This document shows, piece by piece, positions 1 to 5,622 of a stretch of DNA of 5,636 nucleotides. The translations under genes and the position numbers were made by a program. Within the stretch, counting starts at the first letter, position 1, and each line of letters begins with the position of its first letter. Where the stretch lies: positions 1-5,636 of the forward strand of contig CAMWNL010000145.1 in the NCBI GenBank assembly GCA_947175585.1. The letters run 5' to 3'. The stretch comes from an uncultured Bacteroidales bacterium. GTDB taxonomy: Bacteria > Bacteroidota > Bacteroidia > Bacteroidales > Muribaculaceae. Below the pieces are notes generated by a model. The model made no database searches. It was not told where the DNA came from and saw only the letters and a list, made by a program, of their open reading frames with translations.

Positions 1-510
1 AAAAATAAGTTCTACCAGCTCTTTTGCAATCTGTTGGCAGAGATCATCCTGAACATCGTTGATCATCAGGGAGCTATCAAAGTCGCGATATGCGCTGAAC
101 GATTGGTCGACGTCTTTGTTGTCCTGCTTGTTGTCAGTGTATTTGACTCTGACTGTGATAGTCAGACGCGTCTGAGAGGCATAAGCATTCTCAGTCACGG
201 CCTGGGGCGAAAGGCTGTAGCCTGTGATTTCGCCTTCGAGCTGGAGGTCAGAAGCGCCGTCGACGGTCTGCAGACGGGTGTTTCGCGTGATGTAGTCGAG
301 CAACTCGTTTTCAAAGGTCTGCTGGAGAGGAGGGTAAACGAGAGCGGCTCGGATCGGGAACTCTGACACATGGATAGTCTTGTAGACAGTGTAATCGAGA
401 GCCGAACCGTTGAACTTATAGCTTATCCGGCATGCCGGCACACTGACGAGGATTGCCAGTGAAAATAGCAGTGTGCGCAGAAAGTTACGGTGATTATTGA
501 TCAAGGCCAT
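1..510 (-). CDS. lptE: LptE-family LPS-assembly lipoprotein (3' end cut by window edge)
   Basis: LptE is the outer-membrane lipoprotein that plugs and helps fold the LptD channel, the last step of lipopolysaccharide export. The reading frame stays open from the ATG at 510 to base 1, giving 170 codons with no stop; from memory of family length only a few residues are missing. The N-terminus is a lipoprotein signal peptide: basic residues (H7, R8, R12), a hydrophobic run at about L14-V24, and lipobox VPAC with the lipidated Cys at 27. The mature part has features I recall from Bacteroidetes LptE: ISYKFNGS near residues 29-36, ALVYPPLQQ, a central LEGEITGYSLSPQAV block and SFSAYRDFDSS near the end. 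The start codon lies inside the end of the sigma-54 activator gene (17-nt overlap), so translation is probably coupled and the two genes share a transcript. No surface-export acidic patch follows Cys27, which fits a periplasm-facing protein. Confidence 0.88.
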   Translation of the reverse strand, partial: MALINNHRNFLRTLLFSLAILVSVPACRISYKFNGSALDYTVYKTIHVSEFPIRAALVYPPLQQTFENELLDYITRNTRLQTVDGASDLQLEGEITGYSLSPQAVTENAYASQTRLTITVRVKYTDNKQDNKDVDQSFSAYRDFDSSLMINDVQDDLCQQIAKELVELIF

Positions 511-1738
511 ATTCTTTAATTTTTCGGTAGAGGGTTCGTTCGGAGATGCCGAGCTCGCGTGCGGCGATTTTGCGGCGGCCGCTGTTGCGTTCAAGAGCGG
601 CCTCGATGGCCTGACGCTCTTTTTCTTCGAGCGAATGAGGCTCATCCGGTTCGACAAGTTTCGGCACTACGGGCGAGCGTGAGATATCGACAAGAGCTGT
701 GGGCATGACCTCTTCGGTCATCGTCGTTGTGACATCGTCTGCAGACGCAGAGTCATTGACGTCAACAAATGTCTCGACGAGTTTGGGTTGCTTCTCGCCT
801 AAGCGCTCTTTGAGTTCATCAATCTGACCCTGCAGTCTGAAAATCATGTTGAATATCATCTCGCGTTCGCTGTCATAAGATCGGGAGCGTGATGCCGACA
901 GGGTCGGGGCATAGATGGTGGCGTTGGCAGGAAGATAGTTGGATATTATCTCGCTGTCTATTTCTTTACCGCTTTCAAACAGGGCTATCTGCTCTATGAC
1001 ATTTTTGAGCTGGCGCACATTGCCGGGCCATGAGTAGTGGCTGAGCGCCATGCGGCCGGAGTCGGCAAACGATATGGGCGCAGTGCGGTAACGCTCTGCG
1101 AAGTCTGAAGCAAATTTCCGGGCAAGCAGCATTATGTCGTCGCCTCTGTCGCGCAGCGGCGGAATGTTGATCTGCACAGTGGAGAGACGATAGTACAGGT
1201 CTTCGCGAAACCGACCTTCCGAAACGGCTTTGAGCAGATCGACATTGGTAGCGGCGACTACGCGGATATTGGTCTTCTGGACGGCCGACGAACCAACCTT
1301 GAGAAACTCACCTGTCTCAAGCACTCGCAGAAGCCGGGCCTGAGTTGTCAGCGGCAGTTCGGCCACTTCGTCGAGGAAGATCGTGCCGCCGTTGGCTTCT
1401 TCAAAATAGCCTTTGCGTGAGGCAACCGCTCCGGTAAACGAGCCTTTTTCATGGCCGAAAAGCTCGGAATCGATCGTGCCTTCGGGGATTGCGCCGCAGT
1501 TGACCGCTATATATTTGGAGTGTTTGCGGGGGCTATATGCGTGGATAATCTGAGGAAAAAACTCTTTGCCTGTGCCACTTTCGCCGATGACGAGCACCGA
1601 CAGGTCGATTGGCGCAACACGAATAGCTCTCGCCACCGCCACCTGTAGTGCCGGTGAATTACCGACAATGCCCAGACGCTGTTTGGCCTGGCGCACGTCG
1701 GCCGGAATTTCGTTTTGAGGAATCAGTCCTTGTGACAT
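494..1738 (-). CDS. Sigma-54-dependent transcriptional activator (AAA+ plus Fis-type HTH)
   Basis: This 414-residue protein is a bacterial enhancer-binding protein that uses ATP hydrolysis to open promoters held by sigma-54 RNA polymerase. Visible motifs in order are: Walker A GESGTGKE (52-59); the sigma-54 contact loop as GSFTGA (99-104) rather than the usual GAFTGA; Walker B GGTIFLDE (117-124); arginine-finger region FREDLYYRL (177-185, R178 and R184); sensor II WPGNVRQL (237-244); and a C-terminal Fis-type helix-turn-helix at about 370-412 (KIAARELGISERTLYRKI). About 25 residues precede the AAA+ domain, so there is no receiver, GAF or PAS domain and no visible signal input. Residues of about 275-365 form a low-conservation linker with a probable helical stretch (MIFRLQGQIDELKERL). 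The gene ends in TAA, and its last codons overlap the lptE start, which suggests an operon with outer-membrane biogenesis. The start is the first ATG of the frame, 7 nt after a TATATTTG box. Its target genes cannot be read from this window. Confidence 0.93.
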   Translation of the reverse strand: MSQGLIPQNEIPADVRQAKQRLGIVGNSPALQVAVARAIRVAPIDLSVLVIGESGTGKEFFPQIIHAYSPRKHSKYIAVNCGAIPEGTIDSELFGHEKGSFTGAVASRKGYFEEANGGTIFLDEVAELPLTTQARLLRVLETGEFLKVGSSAVQKTNIRVVAATNVDLLKAVSEGRFREDLYYRLSTVQINIPPLRDRGDDIMLLARKFASDFAERYRTAPISFADSGRMALSHYSWPGNVRQLKNVIEQIALFESGKEIDSEIISNYLPANATIYAPTLSASRSRSYDSEREMIFNMIFRLQGQIDELKERLGEKQPKLVETFVDVNDSASADDVTTTMTEEVMPTALVDISRSPVVPKLVEPDEPHSLEEKERQAIEAALERNSGRRKIAARELGISERTLYRKIKEYGLDQ

Positions 1739-1745
1739 TTGATTG

Positions 1746-1753
1746 CAAATATA
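1746..1753 (-). promoter_or_regulatory. Candidate -7 box for the sigma-54 activator gene
   Basis: Read on the minus strand, the sequence is TATATTTG, an exact match to the Bacteroidetes -7 consensus TAnnTTTG. Its last base is 7 nt before the ATG at 1738, so a transcript started here would have almost no leader. I found no TTTG -33 element 19-21 nt upstream, so the promoter is supported by one element only. It lies in the 69-bp gap between the dnaX stop and this gene. That gap also holds a weak 6-bp inverted repeat (GAATGA 1762-1767, TCATTC 1779-1784) without a U-tract. Confidence 0.42.
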
Positions 1754-1807
1754 TTAATTTTGAATGACTCAGGATTTTTCATTCTTAAATATTCAACTTT
1801 CATAAAC

Positions 1808-3082
1808 TTAGAGCAGCGTCATGTTGAAGTCATCGATAAATGCGTCAAACTCCGGATTGGATTTCCGCATGTGAGCGAGCACTTCGCGCTCTGTCCAGGT
1901 CTTCGGTGATGAGGGACCGTCTTTCAACGCCACACTCAGCGTGAATTTGTCATTGACAAGACTATTGCGCATATAGTTGACTATATCTTGCAGACTGTCA
2001 TTGACGAGGCCGACCTGGATGTCATTTTCAACAGCTACGCGGAAGTTATCACCGTCGATGCGTTCCGGCGCGCAGTTACGCATAATGTTGACAAGCAGAT
2101 GAGCCGTGCCGTGAGACTGCATGTATGAATGCCAGAAGTTGATGACCGCATCGTCAGTGTAAGCCATAGTCCTGACTTCATGGACGACAGTGGTCGCAGT
2201 GGCTTCAGACTCGGCATGGGTCGTCTTGCGCAGGGAGAGACCGGGTGTGCGCAGGCGTGGCCGTGCAGCGCCTCCCTGCGGAGGTTCAGGCTTTGCGGCC
2301 GGTTCGGCTACAGTCTGGACGGTCGCCGGTGACGCAGACGGCGGAGTCTGTTGACGGTATGTCTGGGCCGGCGCGTAATTTGAGGAGAAAGCGGCTATCG
2401 GTTTTAACTGCCCCTCTCCATCGCCGCAATCACTGTGGGAGGGGCTGAGTGGTTGGCATAGCTTGATCAACATCAGTTCGACAAGAAACTGCTTGTTGGC
2501 CGCCTGCCGGTAATTAAGGTCGGTGGAGTTACATAGATCCATCGCCTTGTAGAGGAACTCGGGCTTGCATTTAGCGGCTATCGCTGCCATTTCTGATTTC
2601 AGTTCGTCAGGCACTTCGAGCAGCGGCAATGTGTGGGGACTCGCCGCGAGCATGATGTCGCGTATATACAGCGCCAGACCGTTGACAAAGAACTGTGAGT
2701 CGAAGCCTTTGTCGCGTATCTGCTTGTAGATGACCAGCGCCTGAGGCACATCGTTGGCGATGAACGCATCTATGAGTTTCTTATAGTAGGCGTGGTCGAG
2801 CACGTTGAGATTGTCTATTGCCGACCGGTAGGTGATGTTGCCTCGCGATGATGCGGCAACCTGGTCGAAGATCGAAAGGGCGTCGCGCATTGCGCCGTCG
2901 GCTTTGGCTGCTATTACAGCCAGAGCGGCCGGGTCGGCGGTGATGCCTTCCTGAGTAGCTACATACGACATGTGGTCAACCATATCGCGAATGGTGATGC
3001 GGTTGAAATCATAGATCTGGCATCGCGACAGTATGGTCGGTATCACTTTGTGTTTCTCGGTGGTGGCCAGTATGAATATTAC
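1808..3082 (-). CDS. dnaX: DnaX C-terminal remainder after the internal stop
   Basis: The frame is open for 424 codons after the stop. It starts with sensor 1 (ILATTEKHK, 155-163 in full-length numbering), then the SRC arginine-finger motif (S170-R171-C172), the lid with sensor 2 GAMRDALS (R217), and the oligomerisation collar to about residue 360. A low-complexity Pro/Ala/Thr linker follows at about 361-458, then a C-terminal domain at about 459-575 that resembles the polymerase-binding end of tau. The first plausible restart codon is a GTG at 3044-3046 (codon 164, where relatives carry Val or Ile), 36 nt after the stop; it would give 412 residues without sensor 1. I see no convincing ribosome binding site before it. 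The strong preservation of this half argues that it is, or until recently was, translated as part of the whole gene. I found no long A-run for tau/gamma slippage. Confidence 0.82.
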   Translation of the reverse strand, partial: VIFILATTEKHKVIPTILSRCQIYDFNRITIRDMVDHMSYVATQEGITADPAALAVIAAKADGAMRDALSIFDQVAASSRGNITYRSAIDNLNVLDHAYYKKLIDAFIANDVPQALVIYKQIRDKGFDSQFFVNGLALYIRDIMLAASPHTLPLLEVPDELKSEMAAIAAKCKPEFLYKAMDLCNSTDLNYRQAANKQFLVELMLIKLCQPLSPSHSDCGDGEGQLKPIAAFSSNYAPAQTYRQQTPPSASPATVQTVAEPAAKPEPPQGGAARPRLRTPGLSLRKTTHAESEATATTVVHEVRTMAYTDDAVINFWHSYMQSHGTAHLLVNIMRNCAPERIDGDNFRVAVENDIQVGLVNDSLQDIVNYMRNSLVNDKFTLSVALKDGPSSPKTWTEREVLAHMRKSNPEFDAFIDDFNMTLL

Positions 3083-3535
3083 TTATGACGGCGGCTCTTC
3101 AAGAGTCTTGAGAAAGGCGTTGAAGGCCTGATTTGAGAGCATGTGGACCTCATCGATTATAAACACGCGGTAGCGTCCCCGGGTAGGGGGGAGCTGCACC
3201 TGCTCGATCATCGCCCTGATATCATCCACACCGTTGTGCGACGCCGCGTCAAGCTCGACTATGTTGAGCGAACGCCCCTCGTTGAAGTCATTGCATGAGT
3301 TACAGCAATTGCATGCTTCACCGTCGGGACCCGGATTCTCACAGTTGATGGTTTTTGCAAAAATACGCGCACACGACGTCTTGCCCACACCGCGCGAGCC
3401 GCAGAAGAGATAGGCGTGCGCGAGTCGGTCGGTCGCAATAGCGTTTTTTAAGGTTGATGTCAGCGCCGGTTGCCCGACCACTGAGGCGAAGGTCGAGGGT
3501 CTGTATTTTCGGGCCGATACAATATATTGTTCCAT
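3083..3535 (-). CDS. dnaX: DnaX N-terminal fragment (150 residues, up to the internal stop)
   Basis: This is the portion that would be translated as written. It carries the first half of the AAA+ ATPase domain: the RKYRPSTFASVVGQ nucleotide-binding entry (9-22), Walker A GSRGVGKT (46-53), a four-cysteine zinc module (C65, C75, C78, C81, with an extra C77), the DAASHNGVDDIR block (96-107) and Walker B VFIIDE (124-129), ending at LEEPPS (145-150). It lacks sensor 1, the SRC arginine finger, the lid and the oligomerisation collar, so it should be unable to hydrolyse ATP properly or join a clamp-loader ring. A candidate promoter (boxes at 3569-3572 and 3542-3549) lies just upstream. The fragment is expected to be non-functional unless the stop is an error or is read through. 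Confidence 0.85.
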   Translation of the reverse strand: MEQYIVSARKYRPSTFASVVGQPALTSTLKNAIATDRLAHAYLFCGSRGVGKTSCARIFAKTINCENPGPDGEACNCCNSCNDFNEGRSLNIVELDAASHNGVDDIRAMIEQVQLPPTRGRYRVFIIDEVHMLSNQAFNAFLKTLEEPPS

Positions 3536-3541
3536 AATATG

Positions 3542-3574
3542 CAAATTTAGGCCTTTTCTTTCAAAATACAAAAA
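3542..3574 (-). promoter_or_regulatory. Candidate dnaX promoter, Bacteroidetes type
   Basis: On the minus strand a TTTG (3569-3572, within a T-run) is followed after exactly 19 nt by TAAATTTG (3542-3549). This is a full match to the Bacteroidetes housekeeping consensus TTTG-N19-21-TAnnTTTG. The -7 box ends 6 nt before the dnaX ATG at 3535, which implies a transcript with little or no 5' leader. The 13-bp inverted repeat at 3549-3584 overlaps both boxes. This is the best two-element promoter in the window. Confidence 0.62.
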
Positions 3575-3584
3575 GAAAAGGCCT
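3549..3584. repeat. Perfect 13-bp inverted repeat upstream of dnaX (terminator or operator)
   Basis: The left arm AGGCCTTTTCTTT (3549-3561) and right arm AAAGAAAAGGCCT (3572-3584) are exact reverse complements around a 10-nt loop. It sits between the SIMPL gene stop (3618) and the dnaX start (3535). As RNA it would be a stable hairpin and could end the SIMPL transcript, but the minus-strand transcript continues AAATTTGC after the stem, so the classic U-tract is missing; on the plus strand the tail is only TTGCTC. Because it straddles the candidate dnaX promoter boxes, an operator for a dimeric repressor is the other reading. Confidence 0.55.
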
Positions 3585-3617
3585 TTGCTCTATATTCTTG
3601 TTATCTTTTGGCTTTTG

Positions 3618-4325
3618 TCAGTCCTCGAGGTAGTAGTCGATTGACGTGACGACGCGTATGTTTTTAATGTATGGAGTGTATTGGTCGCGGTCTTCAATCG
3701 TGAATTGACCCTGACGGGCGGTTTTGATTTTGCTTAGTCTGCTGTTGGAGTCGGCTGCAAATTTGTCAGCTGCCTCACGTGCATTGCGCGTTGCCTCGGC
3801 TATCATCTCCGGTTTGATAGAGTTGAGGTCAGTGTACTCATAAGTAGTCTGATACTGATAATTGCCGGCTATGACCGCGACGCCCTGCTTCATGAGGTCG
3901 GTCTGGCGGTCGATAAGCTTGCGCACCTGGTCGACTTTCGAAGAAGTGACCACGATCACGTTGGTGACATTATATCTGACCCTTACGTTTTCGGCATTGT
4001 AGCTGTCGGCCAGACGGTCGGTGACCGCAGGCGGATTGACCGAAATTTCGCTTTCATCTATGCCGTTTGACTTCAGGAAGTTGATGATGGTTGCGTTGTT
4101 GGACTGTATCTTATCATATATTGACACAAGGTCATTACCCATTTCTTTGGTCACGATAGGCCAGGTCACTTTATTGGCCATCACCTGGCGCTCGCATAGT
4201 CCGCGCACTGTCACGTCGCGGTCGCGGTTACTGAAATTGTCAATGCCGGCTTTAAGCGCGAAACCGAGTATCACCAGACCGAGAGCGATAAACGCCGAGG
4301 CGAGAAGTATGGTTGATTTCTTCAT
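3618..4325 (-). CDS. SIMPL-domain (DUF541, YggE-like) membrane-anchored protein
   Basis: This 235-residue protein has one N-terminal hydrophobic segment (about residues 5-25) after MKKS. It is either a membrane anchor or an uncleaved signal, putting the rest in the periplasm. Residues of about 37-233 form a SIMPL domain: it opens with DVTVRGLCERQVMANKVTWPI and includes the amphipathic region with NFLKSNGIDESEISVNPP (about 83-100). Further on come VRVRYNVTNVIVVTSSKVDQVRKL and the C-terminal EATRNAREAADKFAADSNSRL helix, followed by the strand IRVVTSIDYYLED. Related proteins include E. coli YggE (linked to oxidative-stress tolerance) and Brucella BP26, which forms a ring-like oligomer; the biochemical role is not settled. 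Unlike those exported proteins, this Bacteroidetes type seems to keep its N-terminal helix. It ends in TGA, is divergent from trmD, and has no convincing TAnnTTTG box in its upstream region. The family call is firm; the function is open. Confidence 0.87.
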   Translation of the reverse strand: MKKSTILLASAFIALGLVILGFALKAGIDNFSNRDRDVTVRGLCERQVMANKVTWPIVTKEMGNDLVSIYDKIQSNNATIINFLKSNGIDESEISVNPPAVTDRLADSYNAENVRVRYNVTNVIVVTSSKVDQVRKLIDRQTDLMKQGVAVIAGNYQYQTTYEYTDLNSIKPEMIAEATRNAREAADKFAADSNSRLSKIKTARQGQFTIEDRDQYTPYIKNIRVVTSIDYYLED

Positions 4326-4351
4326 AACGGTAAGTGTTTTTATAAGTTAAA

Positions 4352-4438
4352 TAAGTTTCGATAATTAGTAACTGATGAGTAAGTCCGAAGACCGCTGTGT
4401 CAATCCTGAGATTGATATAAGCTGATTGTCGAAACTTA
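4352..4438 (+). other. Large imperfect inverted repeat, candidate structured RNA
   Basis: The outer arms 4352-4369 and 4421-4438 pair over 18 positions, the outermost 10 perfectly (TAAGTTTCGA with TCGAAACTTA). Inside, 4396-4419 forms a 10-bp hairpin with a CTGA loop (TCAATC/GATTGA core), and GTC/GAC at 4383-4392 could form a tiny CGAA-capped stem, giving a branched, three-way-junction-like fold. All five non-Watson-Crick positions (4362/4428, 4366/4424, 4369/4421, 4399/4416, 4397/4418) are G-U pairs on the plus strand and would be A-C mismatches on the minus strand. This favours a plus-strand RNA. It matches no family I recognise. A pair of inverted protein-binding sites serving both divergent genes is the alternative. 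Confidence 0.4.
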
Positions 4439-4456
4439 CCTATCCGTAGTCAACAA

Positions 4457-4491
4457 CAAAGCCTCACGCAATATAGTTTTAAAAGGCTTTG
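4457..4491. repeat. 8-bp inverted repeat in the SIMPL-trmD spacer
   Basis: CAAAGCCT (4457-4464) and AGGCTTTG (4484-4491) are exact reverse complements around a 19-nt AT-rich loop. The nearest T-run (4506-4512) is 14 nt beyond the stem, so it is not a standard terminator in the plus direction, and no T-run follows on the minus strand. It could end a short plus-strand RNA from the element at 4352-4438, or be incidental. The function is unresolved. Confidence 0.3.
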
Positions 4492-4515
4492 CCGCAAATG
4501 TACGATTTTTTTCGT

Positions 4516-4523
4516 TAATTTTG
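4516..4523 (+). promoter_or_regulatory. Candidate trmD promoter -7 box
   Basis: TAATTTTG matches TAnnTTTG and ends 22 nt before the trmD ATG, giving a predicted leader of roughly 15-19 nt. The nearest TTTG upstream (4488-4491) is 24 nt away, longer than the usual 19-21 nt spacing, so the -33 element is doubtful. A CAAATGTACGA string (4495-4505) and a T7 run lie between; I recall similar strings ahead of other Bacteroidales genes, but cannot verify this. Confidence 0.5.
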
Positions 4524-4545
4524 TAATCACAAAAATAGTTTAGTC

Positions 4546-5223
4546 ATGCGCATAGATATTATCACTGTTCTCCCCGAAATGTTTGAATCACCTCTGGGCT
4601 GCTCTATCCTGAAAAGAGCTCAGGATAAAGGACTCGTTGAGATTGCGGTTCATAATCTCAGGGACTACACTACCAATCGTCACCGCAAGGTCGATGACTA
4701 TCCCTTCGGAGGCGATGCCGGCATGGTTATCCAGGTCGAACCCGTCGACCGCTGTATATCTGCGCTCAAAGAGCAGCGCCATTATGACGAGGTGATTTTT
4801 ACGGCTCCTGACGGGGAGGTGTTCAATCAGAAAATTGCCAATCAGATGTCGATGCTCGATAATATCATAATCCTCTGCGGTCATTACAAAGGCGTCGATT
4901 ACCGTATCCGCGAGCATCTCATCACCCGCGAAATTTCTATCGGTGACTATGTCTTGACCGGGGGTGAACTACCGGCCGTTATCATCACCGACGCTATTGT
5001 CCGACTGTTGCCCGGTGTCATTGGCGATGAACAGAGTGCACTGACCGACTCATTTCAGGATGATTTGCTCGAACCGCCGATTTATACCCGTCCGGCCAGT
5101 TATCGTGGTTGGGATGTGCCTGAAATACTTTTGTCAGGCCATCAGGCAAAAATCGACGAATGGCGTCACGAGCAAGCTTTGGCGCGCACACGGCTTCTGC
5201 GCCCCGACCTGCTCGGAGAGTAA
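4546..5223 (+). CDS. trmD: tRNA (guanine(37)-N1)-methyltransferase TrmD
   Basis: TrmD transfers a methyl group from S-adenosylmethionine to N1 of G37, next to the anticodon of tRNAs reading CNN-type codons, and so prevents +1 frameshifting. The 225-residue protein has the whole SPOUT signature: [13 protein letters not shown] start, FGGDAGMV (54-61), the knotted AdoMet site with [12 protein letters not shown] (110-121) and [16 protein letters not shown] (129-144), R153 in IVRLLPGV, and the catalytic Asp in LTDSF (D168, equivalent to E. coli D169). It continues with [34 protein letters not shown], which fits the C-terminal tRNA-binding domain. It is about 30 residues shorter than the E. coli enzyme, as I recall for Bacteroidetes. 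It stands alone, not in the rpsP-rimM-trmD-rplS operon of many other bacteria, with its own candidate promoter. It ends in TAA, 32 bp before the end of the convergent next gene. Confidence 0.97.
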   Translation: MRIDIITVLPEMFESPLGCSILKRAQDKGLVEIAVHNLRDYTTNRHRKVDDYPFGGDAGMVIQVEPVDRCISALKEQRHYDEVIFTAPDGEVFNQKIANQMSMLDNIIILCGHYKGVDYRIREHLITREISIGDYVLTGGELPAVIITDAIVRLLPGVIGDEQSALTDSFQDDLLEPPIYTRPASYRGWDVPEILLSGHQAKIDEWRHEQALARTRLLRPDLLGE

Positions 5224-5255
5224 CTGTTGATAAATATGTGTGTTAGGGAGGTAAA

Positions 5256-5579
5256 TTAGATAGCCTTGAGGCCTACATACATCACAAACATGAAGGCGGC
5301 GAGGACAATCAGTAGCACAGTCGATGCGACAAGAGCTGTTATGGCTGTATTGCGCCATGTGCGTGTCGATGCCTTCAGACCGAGGCAGCTTGATAGAAAC
5401 GCGGCAATGCTCACTCCGAGTGCTATTTGACCGTTGAACGATAGGATAACCCACGAAGCGACCGCCAGTAAAATGGCTAAAAGTGCGAATTTGTTGAATT
5501 TCGCACGTTTGTTTTTGTCTTCTGCTTCGCTGTAGCTTGCCGCAGGTTCGGCTATTGTTTGGTCAAGTTGCTTATCCAT
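5256..5579 (-). CDS. Small membrane protein of unknown function, three predicted helices
   Basis: I do not recognise this 107-residue protein. It has a charged, soluble N-terminal tail (about 1-30, ending in basic KNKRAKFNK), then three hydrophobic segments at about 31-48, 51-68 and 78-103 and almost no C-terminal tail. The basic stretch before the first helix suggests a cytoplasmic N-terminus. The pattern of a helix, a short loop, a Gly/Ala/Ser-rich helix ending SCLGLKA, then RNTAITALVAS entering the last helix resembles small DUF4190-like membrane proteins; this is a loose similarity of layout. The ATG at 5579 is 35 nt downstream of a TAATTTTG box, and the frame ends in TAA. Composition and the promoter suggest a real gene. 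It is convergent with trmD, with no clear terminator hairpin in the 32-bp gap, so the two transcripts may overlap at their 3' ends. Confidence 0.75.
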   Translation of the reverse strand: MDKQLDQTIAEPAASYSEAEDKNKRAKFNKFALLAILLAVASWVILSFNGQIALGVSIAAFLSSCLGLKASTRTWRNTAITALVASTVLLIVLAAFMFVMYVGLKAI

Positions 5580-5614
5580 GTCGTTGATGAGAGACTAACT
5601 TAAATTTTACTCTG

Positions 5615-5622
5615 CAAAATTA
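5615..5622 (-). promoter_or_regulatory. Candidate -7 box for the small membrane protein gene
   Basis: The minus strand reads TAATTTTG, matching TAnnTTTG, and ends 35 nt before the ATG at 5579, implying a leader of about 30 nt. The matching -33 element would lie beyond the right edge of the window and cannot be checked. The surrounding sequence is AT-rich, as expected for an intergenic promoter. Confidence 0.5.

Larger units (their letters stand above)
1808..3535 (-). pseudogene. dnaX: dnaX, DNA polymerase III gamma/tau subunit, interrupted by an in-frame TAA
   Basis: DnaX is the ATPase motor of the clamp loader, which places the beta sliding clamp on DNA; it is essential in bacteria studied. 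The frame spans 575 codon positions from the ATG at 3535 (MEQYIVSARKYRP) to the TAA at 1808-1810. Position 151 is a TAA codon (3083-3085). The reading frame does not shift: the residues before it (FLKTLEEPPS) and after it (VIFILATTEKHK) join into the normal family block with one residue replaced. I expect Tyr there, from my memory of an EEPPSYVIFILATTE block in relatives; TAT or TAC to TAA is one base change. All other conserved motifs are intact on both sides and there is no further damage, so this is either a very recent lesion, an assembly or sequencing error, or a decoded stop. Only the full-length frame would make a normal protein. The start at 3535 is preferred over an in-frame ATG at 3571, which lies in a hairpin and adds residues not expected in the family. 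Confidence 0.9.

Noticed and set aside
34..366. Open plus-strand frame antisense to lptE.
   Set aside because: It is a shadow of the lptE reading frame; it has no family resemblance and no promoter or start context.
1808..3082. Programmed tau/gamma frameshift or slippage site in dnaX.
   Set aside because: No A-run or A-AAA-AAG-like slippery heptamer was seen in the coding strand. The interruption is an in-frame substitution inside the AAA+ core, not at the gamma/tau boundary.
3536..3571. Longer DnaX start at an ATG at 3571, adding MYFERKGLNLHI.
   Set aside because: This start falls inside the hairpin and upstream of the candidate promoter's -7 box. MEQYIVSARKYRP is the usual beginning of the family.
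4021..4350. Open plus-strand frame antisense to the SIMPL gene start.
   Set aside because: The opposite frame has clear SIMPL-domain content; this frame shows no recognisable protein.
4352..4438. Hammerhead-ribozyme-like pieces: CTGATGA at 4372-4378, GAAA at 4431-4434, and a 5-bp outer stem.
   Set aside because: Stems I and II do not form (several mismatches next to the core), and the 18-position outer stem competes directly with the required fold. The core strings are short enough to occur by chance.
4352..4438. Miniature transposon with terminal inverted repeats.
   Set aside because: There is no target-site duplication beside the arms, and the G-U bias fits RNA better than DNA ends.
5134..5454. 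Minus-strand frame overlapping the trmD 3' end and the small membrane protein gene.
   Set aside because: It overlaps a certain gene (trmD) and a better-supported one in another frame, and its composition (many Cys, Arg and Ser) is typical of a shadow frame.
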